NCBI RefSeq assembly: GCF_900104095.1 | Contig: NZ_FNJO01000008.1 | Span: 233,736 to 297,735 of the forward strand | DNA from: Ralstonia sp. 25mfcol4.1 | GTDB taxonomy: Bacteria; Pseudomonadota; Gammaproteobacteria; Burkholderiales; Burkholderiaceae | Length of the DNA stretch: 64,000 nt | Reading direction: 5' to 3' | Shown here: positions 10,454 to 18,625 of the stretch, one piece after another | Numbering within the stretch: position 1 is the first letter of the stretch | Layout: each line of letters begins with the position of its first letter | Program-made: the position numbers and the translations under genes | The notes under the pieces: model-generated | Database searches by the model: none | Seen by the model: only the letters and a program-made list of their open reading frames with translations | Told to the model about the DNA's origin: nothing

Positions 10454-10582
10454 TCCGGGAGAGAGGGCACGGCAGTTCCAGTCGAAGCCCACCGCGTCTC
10501 GAGACGCCCCCGTCCTCACACCCCTCTGGCACAAGGCTTGCGACTATCATTGGCATCGTCACCTGCCCATGACAAGCCCCCG

Positions 10583-11485
10583 ATGCGCATCACCCCCCTT
10601 CCCCCATTGCCCTGCCTGGTTGCGTTCGAATCCGCGATGCGACATGGCAGTTTCACCAAGGCCGCGGCCGAACTCCATCTCACGCAAAGCGCGATCAGCC
10701 GCCAGGTGGCCCAGCTTGAGCGATTCCTCGGCAAGAAGCTGTTCGTGCGCGAGCCGCGCGCGTTGCGGCTGACCGTCAGTGGCCAGCAGTACGCCGAGCA
10801 GGTGCAGCGGCTGCTGGTGCGCTGCGCCGAAGCCACCGAGGACGTGATGAAGCGCAAGGGCCAGGTCGAGTTGACCGTGGCCTGCTCGTCCGGCGTGGCC
10901 GTGCTCTGGCTCACGCCGCGCCTGGCCGCCTTCCGGGCGCGCCATCCGGACTTTCATGTGCGGCTGGTGGTCAACGACAGCCTGGCGTCGCTGTCAGGCA
11001 CCGATTTCGATGTCGGCCTGTATTACCTGCGCGAAGGCGCGCCCAGCGGCATTGCGGCGCAGCGGCTCTATGACGAGGAAGTCTTTCCGGTCTGCGCGCC
11101 GTCGTACCTGGGCGGCCGGCCGCTGAAGGTGTCGGATCTGCCGAGGGAATCGCTGCTGGTGCTGGAGGATGCCCAGCGCATCTGGATGTCGTGGCCGGCC
11201 TGGTTCGCGCGCAATGGCTTGCGCGAAACCCGCTTCGAGCGCGAGCTGGTGGCCAATACCTACCCTGTGCTGGTGCAGATGGCCATCGAAGGCCAGGGCA
11301 TCGTGCTGGCTTGGCGCCATATGATCGACCGATGCCTGGCGGCGGGCCTGCTGGTGCGCGCCTGCGACGCCAGTGCGTCGCTGGGCGGCGGGTACTACGT
11401 GGTCTGGCCGCGCGACCGCGCCGAACCGGCCGCGGCGCGTGCGTTCCGTCAATGGCTGATCGACGAAAGCGACGCCGACGCCTAG
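10583..11485 (+). CDS. LysR family transcriptional regulator (GcvA-like)
   Basis: A 300-residue LysR-type regulator. The N-terminal winged helix-turn-helix is clear (FESAMRHGSFTKAAAELHLTQ... SAISRQVAQLE), followed by a linker helix and a substrate-binding-like effector domain. The start at ATG 10583 gives the standard N-terminus (MRITPLPPLPCLVAFE), typical of the GcvA/AmpR-like subgroup. No strong ribosome binding site is visible. It is in the same direction as the transporter/amidohydrolase pair but separated by 247 bases containing a REP-like palindrome, so it may have its own promoter. It may regulate that pair or something not seen here. Confidence 0.9.
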   Translation: MRITPLPPLPCLVAFESAMRHGSFTKAAAELHLTQSAISRQVAQLERFLGKKLFVREPRALRLTVSGQQYAEQVQRLLVRCAEATEDVMKRKGQVELTVACSSGVAVLWLTPRLAAFRARHPDFHVRLVVNDSLASLSGTDFDVGLYYLREGAPSGIAAQRLYDEEVFPVCAPSYLGGRPLKVSDLPRESLLVLEDAQRIWMSWPAWFARNGLRETRFERELVANTYPVLVQMAIEGQGIVLAWRHMIDRCLAAGLLVRACDASASLGGGYYVVWPRDRAEPAAARAFRQWLIDESDADA

Positions 11486-11543
11486 GTCAGGTCGAGCATC
11501 GGCATTTCCGGGGACGGACGCACGCCGCGCCCGGCGGTGGTGG

Positions 11544-12644
11544 CTACGGGGCGGAAACGAGAGCCTTGCGCACGGCGTCGGTCACCTGTGCCACCACGCT
11601 CTCGCGCCAGTCGTCGGTATCGCCGTAGAACGCGTTCCACACCGTCTGCTTGATCAGGGCGCGCTGGTTCTCGTCAGCCTCCGGATGCACGTGCAGCCAG
11701 TGATCGCCGCGCAGCGCGTCCAGCACTTCGGCCAGCGGCAGCGTGCCGAATTCGAGCGCAATGCCGGCATAGTCGATGGACGGCAGGGTCTGGGGCACCG
11801 CCTGCCATGCCAGGCCCGTCAGGTTGGCCGAGGTCGAGGACCCGTCGTAGATCGATGTGACGCTGCGGCCCCAGATGGCCCGCGTCCTGGCCAATGGCTC
11901 CGGCGCGTCCGGCCCCATGTAGATCGGTTCGCCATAGCCCCAGGGGCCCAGTCCCGTATGCACGTCGATCCAGCGCAGCACCGTGCGGCCCGTGCCAAAC
12001 CGGGCCAGGATGCGCCGCAGCGTGTAGTTGCTCCACGTGGCCTTCTGACCGCCGAAGAACATGCCGGCGGCGTCCTGGTACTGGCCCGCGCTGACGGCAG
12101 CCTGATACCAACCCATCCCCTTTTCGGCTACCGTCTTCATCAGCGCGGTGTGCTCGTCGCAGGACGGCGGCCATTGTGCCGGCAGTAGCAGCGGCGCCAC
12201 TTCGGCATAGGCCGGGTTCAGCGGCAGCGGCCGGTCGAAATCCATGAAATTGCGATTCAGGTCGACGTTGTCCTCGTTGACGCGGCGCAGGTGCGAGAAC
12301 CCGTAGGGGTTCACCGCATGCACGAACATCAGCGCCCAGCCGGCACGGCGGCAATCGGCATGCAGGTCGGTATCGTGCAGCATGGCCACCTGGGCACCCG
12401 ATCCGCAGAAGCCTTCGGCGCCGTGCGTGCCCGATGTCACCATCAGCACGCGGGTCGCGTCGGATGCGCCGAGCCAGGCGACGTCCATGGCCAACGTCTC
12501 GCCGTCACGGCCGACTTCGGTCGGATGGGGAAACTCGGTCAGCGTGGCGCCGCATCCACGCGCGGCATCGATGAACTTCTGGCGGGCTTCGGCATAGCTG
12601 CGCGCGAACTGGCGCGCAACGGGCGACATCGGACTGGCAGGCAT
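11544..12644 (-). CDS. M14-like zinc peptidase of the DUF2817 family
   Basis: About 366 residues when started at 12644 (MPASPMSPVA); an upstream ATG at 12740 would add 32 residues that look non-conserved. The core shows the carboxypeptidase-like zinc motif HxxE in SGTHGAEGF, then NPYGFSHLRRVNEDNVDLNRNF, a third His in IDVHTGLG and a late Glu in LEFGT. These match the DUF2817 group of M14-related metallopeptidases. Substrates of this family are poorly known; removal of C-terminal residues or amide hydrolysis is likely. It converges on the LysR gene and has no operon partner on its right side closer than about 140 bases. Confidence 0.85.
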   Translation of the reverse strand: MPASPMSPVARQFARSYAEARQKFIDAARGCGATLTEFPHPTEVGRDGETLAMDVAWLGASDATRVLMVTSGTHGAEGFCGSGAQVAMLHDTDLHADCRRAGWALMFVHAVNPYGFSHLRRVNEDNVDLNRNFMDFDRPLPLNPAYAEVAPLLLPAQWPPSCDEHTALMKTVAEKGMGWYQAAVSAGQYQDAAGMFFGGQKATWSNYTLRRILARFGTGRTVLRWIDVHTGLGPWGYGEPIYMGPDAPEPLARTRAIWGRSVTSIYDGSSTSANLTGLAWQAVPQTLPSIDYAGIALEFGTLPLAEVLDALRGDHWLHVHPEADENQRALIKQTVWNAFYGDTDDWRESVVAQVTDAVRKALVSAP

Positions 12645-12782
12645 GGCGGGAGTTGGCCTGGGCCGGGTGAAGGTACGCCCAATGTAACGCCAATCGGCCG
12701 TCCGATGCCAGTGTCTTGCACGCTGGATCCGGAACGGCATCGCTGCGGTATGACGACGGCTCGGAACGACTTCGGGGCCGCT

Positions 12783-13529
12783 TCAGAACAGTTCGCCGGG
12801 CCCGCCGGGTTCGCCTTCCTTCGGCCAGGCGGAACGGAACGCATGCGGATGCATGACGATGCCGGCCGCCTCGATCTGCGCGGCCGACAGCACCAGATGT
12901 CTGGCCAGCCAGTCATGCAGGCTGCGCAGAAAACGTATGCGGTCCTCGCGATTGGCGCTGGCCGTCAGCCATTCCAGCTTGGTGTGCGCGGTGTAGACAT
13001 CGAGCAGGTTCAGCGCCTTGAGCTTGGGCGGCGTGGCGGCGCTGCGCTCGATCGCCAGCACGCGCTGTACCTGGGCATGCGACAGCGGCCGGCCGACCAG
13101 GATCTGCTGGTACAGGTCTTCCAGCGCGGGAAACCGCACGGTCGGCTGCACGCGCGGCACGCCGGCCACCTTTTCCATCCGTAGCACCACATACCGCGTG
13201 GCGAAATTGCGGCGCTGCAGTTCCAGTTCGGCAGCCGTAGGCTTGCGGTGCGGCAGATCGGCAAACCCGGCGTCCACGCGCTTGACGGCGTCGCGTTCGG
13301 TGTAGTCGGGCACCTGGTCGAGCATGCCGGGCACGGCCAGCGCGGCGCGCGCGCACTCCAGACCAAACGGGTATTCATGGCCATCGGGGCCGCGCAGGAT
13401 CCAGGCATGGCCTTCCGGAAAGCCATGGTGCCGGCCACCCAGGGCACTGCGCGCGTGGCAGCGGGTGGCGGACGGATCGACAAAATCCTTGCGAACGGGA
13501 ATCCAGCTCCCGGGCAGAGGTGGGGTCAT
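12783..13529 (-). CDS. Hypothetical protein, unrecognised
   Basis: A 248-residue soluble protein without signal peptide or membrane segments. I recognise no domain. It is rich in Arg and Leu, with a HEYPFGLECAR segment near residue 50, a predicted helical middle part and a C-terminal HDWLARHLVL region ending in a Gly/Pro-rich tail. It is read in the same direction as the type VI minus arm and starts 54 bases after the tssJ stop. It could be the last gene of that transcript or an unrelated neighbour. Codon use is typical of the surrounding chromosome, so a genuine gene is likely. Confidence 0.7.
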   Translation of the reverse strand: MTPPLPGSWIPVRKDFVDPSATRCHARSALGGRHHGFPEGHAWILRGPDGHEYPFGLECARAALAVPGMLDQVPDYTERDAVKRVDAGFADLPHRKPTAAELELQRRNFATRYVVLRMEKVAGVPRVQPTVRFPALEDLYQQILVGRPLSHAQVQRVLAIERSAATPPKLKALNLLDVYTAHTKLEWLTASANREDRIRFLRSLHDWLARHLVLSAAQIEAAGIVMHPHAFRSAWPKEGEPGGPGELF

Positions 13530-13583
13530 GAGACAGTGCAGGTGGGGAAATCGGCCGCCATTGTCCCACTGTTTCGGCGGCTG

Positions 13584-14090
13584 CTAAGTCATTTCGAGCG
13601 TATTGCCACGCACCTCGATCCTGACCGGATCGCTTTTCTTCCATTGTTTTCTCGGGATGACGAGTTTCCACACCGCATCGCCGCCGGGGTCCCGGAAGAA
13701 CGCCACCACGCCAACGTATTCGCTGCCGTCCTTCATCGGCTCGCTGATGCTGGCGGCGGCGCCCGGCCGCAGCACGACATCGCCCGTGGCCAGCACATCC
13801 GGCTTCAGCCATTCCACGTCATTGGCCTGCAATTGCTCGTAGCTCGATTGCTCGAACCGCTGCGCGTCCTTGAGCTGATAGAACCGCACGACCGTCGACA
13901 GCGACTTGCCGGCGGCATCGGGATTCAAGGATGACCGGCCGGCGAAGTCGATGTTCATGGTCTTCACCTGGCTCGTAAACGCCCATTTCGCGGCGTCGAC
14001 GGTACCGTCCTTGACCGCCTGCCCCACTCCGCATCCCACCAGCCCGGCGCTGGCCAGCGCGACCATTGCACTGCGCTTCAGACATCGCAT
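13584..14090 (-). CDS. tssJ: Type VI secretion outer-membrane lipoprotein TssJ
   Basis: Lipoprotein of 168 residues that anchors the T6SS membrane complex to the outer membrane by binding TssM. The N-terminus MRCLKRSAMVALASAGLVGCGV is a lipoprotein signal peptide with lipobox LVGC. The mature part has the SciN/TssJ beta-sandwich look, including the VVRFYQLKDAQRFEQ segment and a C-terminal strand KLVIPRKQWKK. The start at 14090 is chosen because of an AGGAGG site eight bases upstream; a longer frame to 14180 exists but lacks a signal. It is the last tss gene of the minus arm. Confidence 0.93.
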   Translation of the reverse strand: MRCLKRSAMVALASAGLVGCGVGQAVKDGTVDAAKWAFTSQVKTMNIDFAGRSSLNPDAAGKSLSTVVRFYQLKDAQRFEQSSYEQLQANDVEWLKPDVLATGDVVLRPGAAASISEPMKDGSEYVGVVAFFRDPGGDAVWKLVIPRKQWKKSDPVRIEVRGNTLEMT

Positions 14091-14142
14091 CGTGCCCTGC
14101 CTCCTATCCCATACGTTAAGAAACTGCTTGCGCGGGGCGCAT

Positions 14143-15204
14143 TCAGTGGCGCGGCGTTCGGTGGCCCGTCCACGTTCCAAGCTGCACGCGAGTCAGTCCG
14201 CGTGCAGCCGTAGCGAACCGCTGCGCGTCTTCGACGGGCTGGATCTGCAGCGAGTAGCCCAGCCTCGCATCCCCGGCATTGAGCCGGGGCGCGGGCATCA
14301 GGGCGGGCCGCACGTGCATCTCCAGGCACGCCTGGACCTCATATCCAAGATAGAAGCCCAGCAGCGCCAGCACGGCGCGATGCATCGAACGGCCCGGCAG
14401 CAGCCCGAGCACCGCCTCGCTGGTCAACGGCACCAGCACGACGCGGACGGTATTGGTCCGATCCACGAAGCCACGCCCCAGCACGCAGTGGTCGCCCAAC
14501 GGCTGGACGCCCTGCATGGCCTGGTCGCGCTGGTCATCGAGGCGGACCCACACCGGGTGAAACTCCTCCACCGTGATAGAGGCGTCCGGCACGGCGTGCC
14601 GCAATACGCCGGCCAGCCCCTCGGCCGTGCGGGTCCGCTGGCTGGCGAGGCCCAGCATCGACAGCAGCTTTGGCGTTTCTACGATTCGTCGCACCTCCGG
14701 TTCGCCGATGCCCAGGCCCACCAGGCTCAACAGACACTGCGAAATCTTGTCGCGCCCCTCGCGCCGGAAGCCAACCGGATACCGATACTTGCTTGCCACA
14801 CGGTAGAACTGCGTGACCATCCGGTGATGGAACAGGTCCAGAAACGCGGCCAGCGGCTCGGCTCCATCCCGACGCTGCGCGATCTCATCGACGAAATACG
14901 AGGGCATGAACGCATCCACGCCATATAGCCCGATAAATGTCGTTCGCACGGTGGGTACGTCACCCAGGCCGCCGGCATCCTGCTCGACCGCCGCCATCTC
15001 GCGCCCAGGAAAGCCAAGCTGTGCCGCAGACCGGAACCGCACCGGGTCGTCGGCAAGCCGGTTCGTGGAGCCCAAAGGCGGATGATCGGGAGCCGCCAGG
15101 TCGATCAGCTCGCAAAAGCGTAGAAAATTCATCCGGGGCGCATTGGCCAGCAACGCGGCCAGCAGCTTTCCACCCGCCTTCGCGCGGTATTCGACTTGCC
15201 TCAA
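14143..15204 (-). CDS. tssG: Type VI secretion baseplate protein TssG
   Basis: Baseplate wedge protein (ImpH/VasB family), partner of TssF and TssE at the base of the contractile tail, in the cytoplasm. About 353 residues. The best start is TTG at 15204, overlapping the tssF stop as TTGA with an AAGGAG site seven bases upstream. The frame remains open to another TTG at 15237. Family features visible are MNFLRFCELID near the front, RFRSAAQLGFPG, and the central LYGVDAFMPSYF followed by AFLDLFHHRMVTQFYR. Translation is probably coupled to tssF. Confidence 0.92.
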   Translation of the reverse strand: MRQVEYRAKAGGKLLAALLANAPRMNFLRFCELIDLAAPDHPPLGSTNRLADDPVRFRSAAQLGFPGREMAAVEQDAGGLGDVPTVRTTFIGLYGVDAFMPSYFVDEIAQRRDGAEPLAAFLDLFHHRMVTQFYRVASKYRYPVGFRREGRDKISQCLLSLVGLGIGEPEVRRIVETPKLLSMLGLASQRTRTAEGLAGVLRHAVPDASITVEEFHPVWVRLDDQRDQAMQGVQPLGDHCVLGRGFVDRTNTVRVVLVPLTSEAVLGLLPGRSMHRAVLALLGFYLGYEVQACLEMHVRPALMPAPRLNAGDARLGYSLQIQPVEDAQRFATAARGLTRVQLGTWTGHRTPRH

Positions 15205-17024
15205 AATGGCGCTCCTTCGGCCTTGCCATCTGGCCAAACCAGGCGTGCACCATCCGGCTGGGCGACGATGACCAGGCGCGTATACAGGTTTAGCGTGGCA
15301 TAGAGCGACAGGAACGCATTCAGCATGTCGCCAAACAGCGCCAGATCGCCATCGCCTGCAAAGCGGGTCCGGTCAACTGTGACGGCGATTTCGACGCCAC
15401 GCAGCAATCCGCCCTTGACCAGCTTGCGCAGCGGCCGGTGATGCACCGCGGTGATCGCGCCGATCCGGCGCCGGTTCATTTCGCCATCCGTCCAGTCATA
15501 GAGCGCCAGCGACCCGCGCAGCATCTCGGCATCGAGCAGCGACAGGTAGTTCGGCGCCAGATGCGACAGCACGCGCCAGTGGAACCTGTCGCGCGTCGGC
15601 GGATAGACTGGCAAGGTGGGGGCGGTCAGGTTCCGGACGGCGCTTACGTGCGCGAAGCCGCTGCGCATGCGCCGGATGCCGGCCTGCCCAAGCGCCTTGC
15701 GCGGCAACATGCCATTGGTGCCCGTCACCGACAGCGACAGCGTCTCCTCGGGCAGGCTGTCGTGCTGCTCCCACGCATGACCGCCCAGCACGAGCCACGT
15801 ATCGAAGCGGCCCGATGGCCCGCGTCGCACGCGGGTGTGGAAGTACCGTTCCGGCATCTCGTGGCGCAACATGCCGCCGCGATGACGGAACGCTGCGAAC
15901 GGCGCATACTCGAATCGCTCGCCAGTCGCCGCCTCGAAGCCCCGCACGGTGTCCACCGAATAGACTTCGACATGCCAGCCGTGCCGTTCGGTGGCCCGCA
16001 CACGATATTCGGATTCCCGGTGCGTCACGGAAACGGGGTCCGCCTCCAGTTCGAACAGGTTGATAACCGGCGTGCAGTACAGCCGGAAGTTGTCTGCCGA
16101 TACCCGCAGGTCGGCAGGTAACGCCCTTTCCAGAACGACCTCCACATCGAAGTGGTCGGCGCTGGGCGGGATCGCCTTCATGTCCAGGCCGATCAGTTCC
16201 ACGAACATGAACTTCTCCGGAAACGTGAAGTACTCCAGCAGCAACTGGTAGCCGCCGAACGCATTGTCCGGCTTGGGCCAGAGCCGTTCGCCCGCACCGA
16301 ATCCCGCCGGTTCGATGCGCAGCCCCGCCATGGGCTGCGCGGCACCCGGCAGGTCCGCAGGGACGCCGGGGACGCGCACCTGGACCGCTACCGGCGGCGC
16401 CGTCAGCGCGGCCCGCATCGTCAACGCCAGTGGCCGGTCGGCATGCAGGTATATCCGCAGACGGGGCACTTCGAATGGCTCGCGGGTGGCCGGCCCCTGA
16501 AACGCCAGCCGCAACCGGACGACCGAGCGTCCATCCTCGCGCGTTTGGATATCCGCATCAGTCAGCCGCAGCGGATACAGATCGACGGCCTGCGTCGTCC
16601 GGTAGGTGCACTCGACCTGGCCCCCGCCGTCGCGGCCGCCGCCCTCGACGGCAATCGGGTCGGACAGTACCTCCAGGCCGGCAGGCAGCACTTCGTGCCG
16701 TTGCAGCCCGGCCGGCTCCGGCGCCAGTTCCAGAATCGAAAGCGACGGGATCATCCGCAGATAATGCGGCCACAGCATGCTGACCAGACCCTCCGTCATC
16801 TCGGGCAATTCGTCGTCGAGCTTTTGCCGCAGGCGCCCCATCAGGAACGCAAACCCCTCGAACAGGCGCTCGACATGAGGATCGCGCTCCCCGACGCGAT
16901 CGATGTTGAGCATGCGGGCGCGGTCCGGAAACGCCTGCGCGAACTCCTTGCCCGCGTCACGCAGATAGCGCATCTCCGCTTCGTAGTAGCGCAGGATGTC
17001 ATTGTCTTGGGCGGAATGGCTCAT
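15201..17024 (-). CDS. tssF: Type VI secretion baseplate protein TssF
   Basis: The largest baseplate wedge subunit (ImpG/VasA family), 607 residues, normal length. The N-terminus is highly characteristic: YYEAEMRYLRDAGKEFAQAFP, then HVERLFEGFAFLMGRLRQKLDDELPE and the LWPHYLRMIPS segment near residue 85. It forms the (TssF)2-TssG-type wedge that contacts TssK and the membrane complex. It lies four bases after tssA and overlaps tssG. No internal disruption was seen. Confidence 0.95.
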   Translation of the reverse strand: MSHSAQDNDILRYYEAEMRYLRDAGKEFAQAFPDRARMLNIDRVGERDPHVERLFEGFAFLMGRLRQKLDDELPEMTEGLVSMLWPHYLRMIPSLSILELAPEPAGLQRHEVLPAGLEVLSDPIAVEGGGRDGGGQVECTYRTTQAVDLYPLRLTDADIQTREDGRSVVRLRLAFQGPATREPFEVPRLRIYLHADRPLALTMRAALTAPPVAVQVRVPGVPADLPGAAQPMAGLRIEPAGFGAGERLWPKPDNAFGGYQLLLEYFTFPEKFMFVELIGLDMKAIPPSADHFDVEVVLERALPADLRVSADNFRLYCTPVINLFELEADPVSVTHRESEYRVRATERHGWHVEVYSVDTVRGFEAATGERFEYAPFAAFRHRGGMLRHEMPERYFHTRVRRGPSGRFDTWLVLGGHAWEQHDSLPEETLSLSVTGTNGMLPRKALGQAGIRRMRSGFAHVSAVRNLTAPTLPVYPPTRDRFHWRVLSHLAPNYLSLLDAEMLRGSLALYDWTDGEMNRRRIGAITAVHHRPLRKLVKGGLLRGVEIAVTVDRTRFAGDGDLALFGDMLNAFLSLYATLNLYTRLVIVAQPDGARLVWPDGKAEGAPF

Positions 17025-17028
17025 CGTT

Positions 17029-18608
17029 TCATCGTAGTGGTCGTGCCAGGGTCAGGGTCCGTGCCGGATCGATGGCGGTCAACTCGCCCAGCAGCACATC
17101 GATGCGATGCGCCAGCACGGGCTTGTTCGCGTCCTTGCGCAGCATGCGGGACTTCAGCAGCCGTAGCCGCTGTTGCTTGACGTCGAATGCCAGCGCTGGC
17201 TCCCAGGCCGACAACTGGAACCGCTGCGCGTCCTGGTCCAGTACGGTTAGCAGGTGCGCGGCGATATCCGCGCGGTCGGCCCGTTCGGCAACCCTTGCCA
17301 TGACCAGTTGCCGGACAAAGCGCTCACGCTCGCCGCCGCGCGCCGGCAAGCCCTGCAACCACGACAAGGCCGCTTCGATGCCCCGCTCCGCAGCCATGTC
17401 GATGGCCTGCGCCTCCATTTCCGTCCAGTCGGTCCTCGCCTCGGACATCACCGCGGGGGCGATCGGGCCTCCGCGCTCCAGGTCACGTACCGTGGCATGG
17501 CGACCGATCCATTCCAGCGTGGCATCGTCCGCGAACGGCGTGCCGTCGGAGAAAGACAGTTGGTCCAGCCCCGGCAGGCGCTCCAGCAACAACGCACAGT
17601 CCGTGGCCAGCAGGTCTCGAACAGCCGCGTATGGCGCGCCGGCCTGCTCCTGGGCAACAAACGCGTAGCATTGCAGATCCAGCCAGCAATGGTTTGCGCC
17701 TTCCGCGAAGGCCTGTTCCACACGCTCCAGCAATTCCGGCCATTGCTTTTGCAGCGACAGCCGCTTCAGATGCGCGCGCAACTCCGCGCGCGGCGCTGCC
17801 AGTCGGGTGCGACCACTGGCATCGTGAGGCGGCACCTCGACCAGGACATCCCAGCGCACACACCGTATCAGCCGATAAGCGGCCAGGTATCCATCAGGCT
17901 GCTCGCGCAGGAACCGCGCCATCTGGCGGGCACGGTCCAACAGTTCCCGTGCCGATGCCACCGCGCCGTATGTCAGCGACTCGGGTGCCTCGACCGGCAT
18001 GACCGCACGGTCGTCGCTCGTCTCCGGTAACGGGTTCTCAATCCGACTCTCGAAACGGCGGCACAGACCTTCCAGCGCCGGACGGCCGGCATCGGACCAT
18101 TGCGCGGTCCGCGCCTGGATCAACGCCAGCGCCGAAAGCGTACGCGCCAGGGTGTCTCCGGCCAGTCCGTGTACACGGTCCAGCCGGTCGGCAAACGTGG
18201 CGCCGGCCAGCCATTCCAGCGCCGCCTTGCGGGATTCCGCACGGGCGGGCAGCAGCTGGTTGCCAAAGCGATCGATCAGCGCCGACAACAACTCGAATCC
18301 TGCCGCGACCCCCTCCGCGCCATCTCGACGCATGCGACCGTACAGGTAGTAGACCGCCAGCCGTACATCCTTGGCATAGTTTTCAGCAGCCGCTCGGACA
18401 CTTCCACGATCAGGGCGTCGTTGACGCCAGACAGCTTGGCCACCTCGTCCTTGATGGCAAGGAATTCGTCCTCATAGCCTGGATCGTCGCCTACCGGCAT
18501 CTCCGGGCGAATGTCCTGCAGCCATGGCGCCCATTGCACCTGCGTGGACGGTACGGGCGCCAAGGGCGTGTCGGCGCCAAACAGCGCCTTGAGTAGTTGA
18601 TTGAACAT
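17029..18608 (-). pseudogene. tssA: Type VI secretion protein TssA, split by a one-base frameshift
   Basis: TssA (ImpA family) primes and caps the growing sheath-tube. Here it is broken into two frames. The 5' frame (18608 down to 18276) encodes the start, with WLQDIRPEMPVGDDPGYEDEF and NDALIVEVSERLLKT, then runs into unrelated residues. The 3' frame, annotated as an ORF from ATG 18333, continues upstream as YAKDVRLAVYYLYGRMRRDG, which is exactly what should follow. The join is at 18378-18381: one base is missing after an aaaac run, and adding one base restores a protein of about 526 residues. The gene sits between tssM and tssF where an intact tssA belongs. A true mutation and a sequencing error are both possible; everything downstream in the gene is otherwise intact. 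Confidence 0.85.
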
Positions 18609-18625
18609 GCGGCGAGTCGAATTTG

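Noticed and set aside
8635..10470. 611-residue antisense ORF opposite the transporter and amidohydrolase
   Set aside because: Shadow frame; no recognisable motif, while the plus strand has metal-binding motifs in order.
14091..14180. Longer start for tssJ
   Set aside because: Would bury the lipoprotein signal peptide; the internal ATG has a perfect ribosome binding site.
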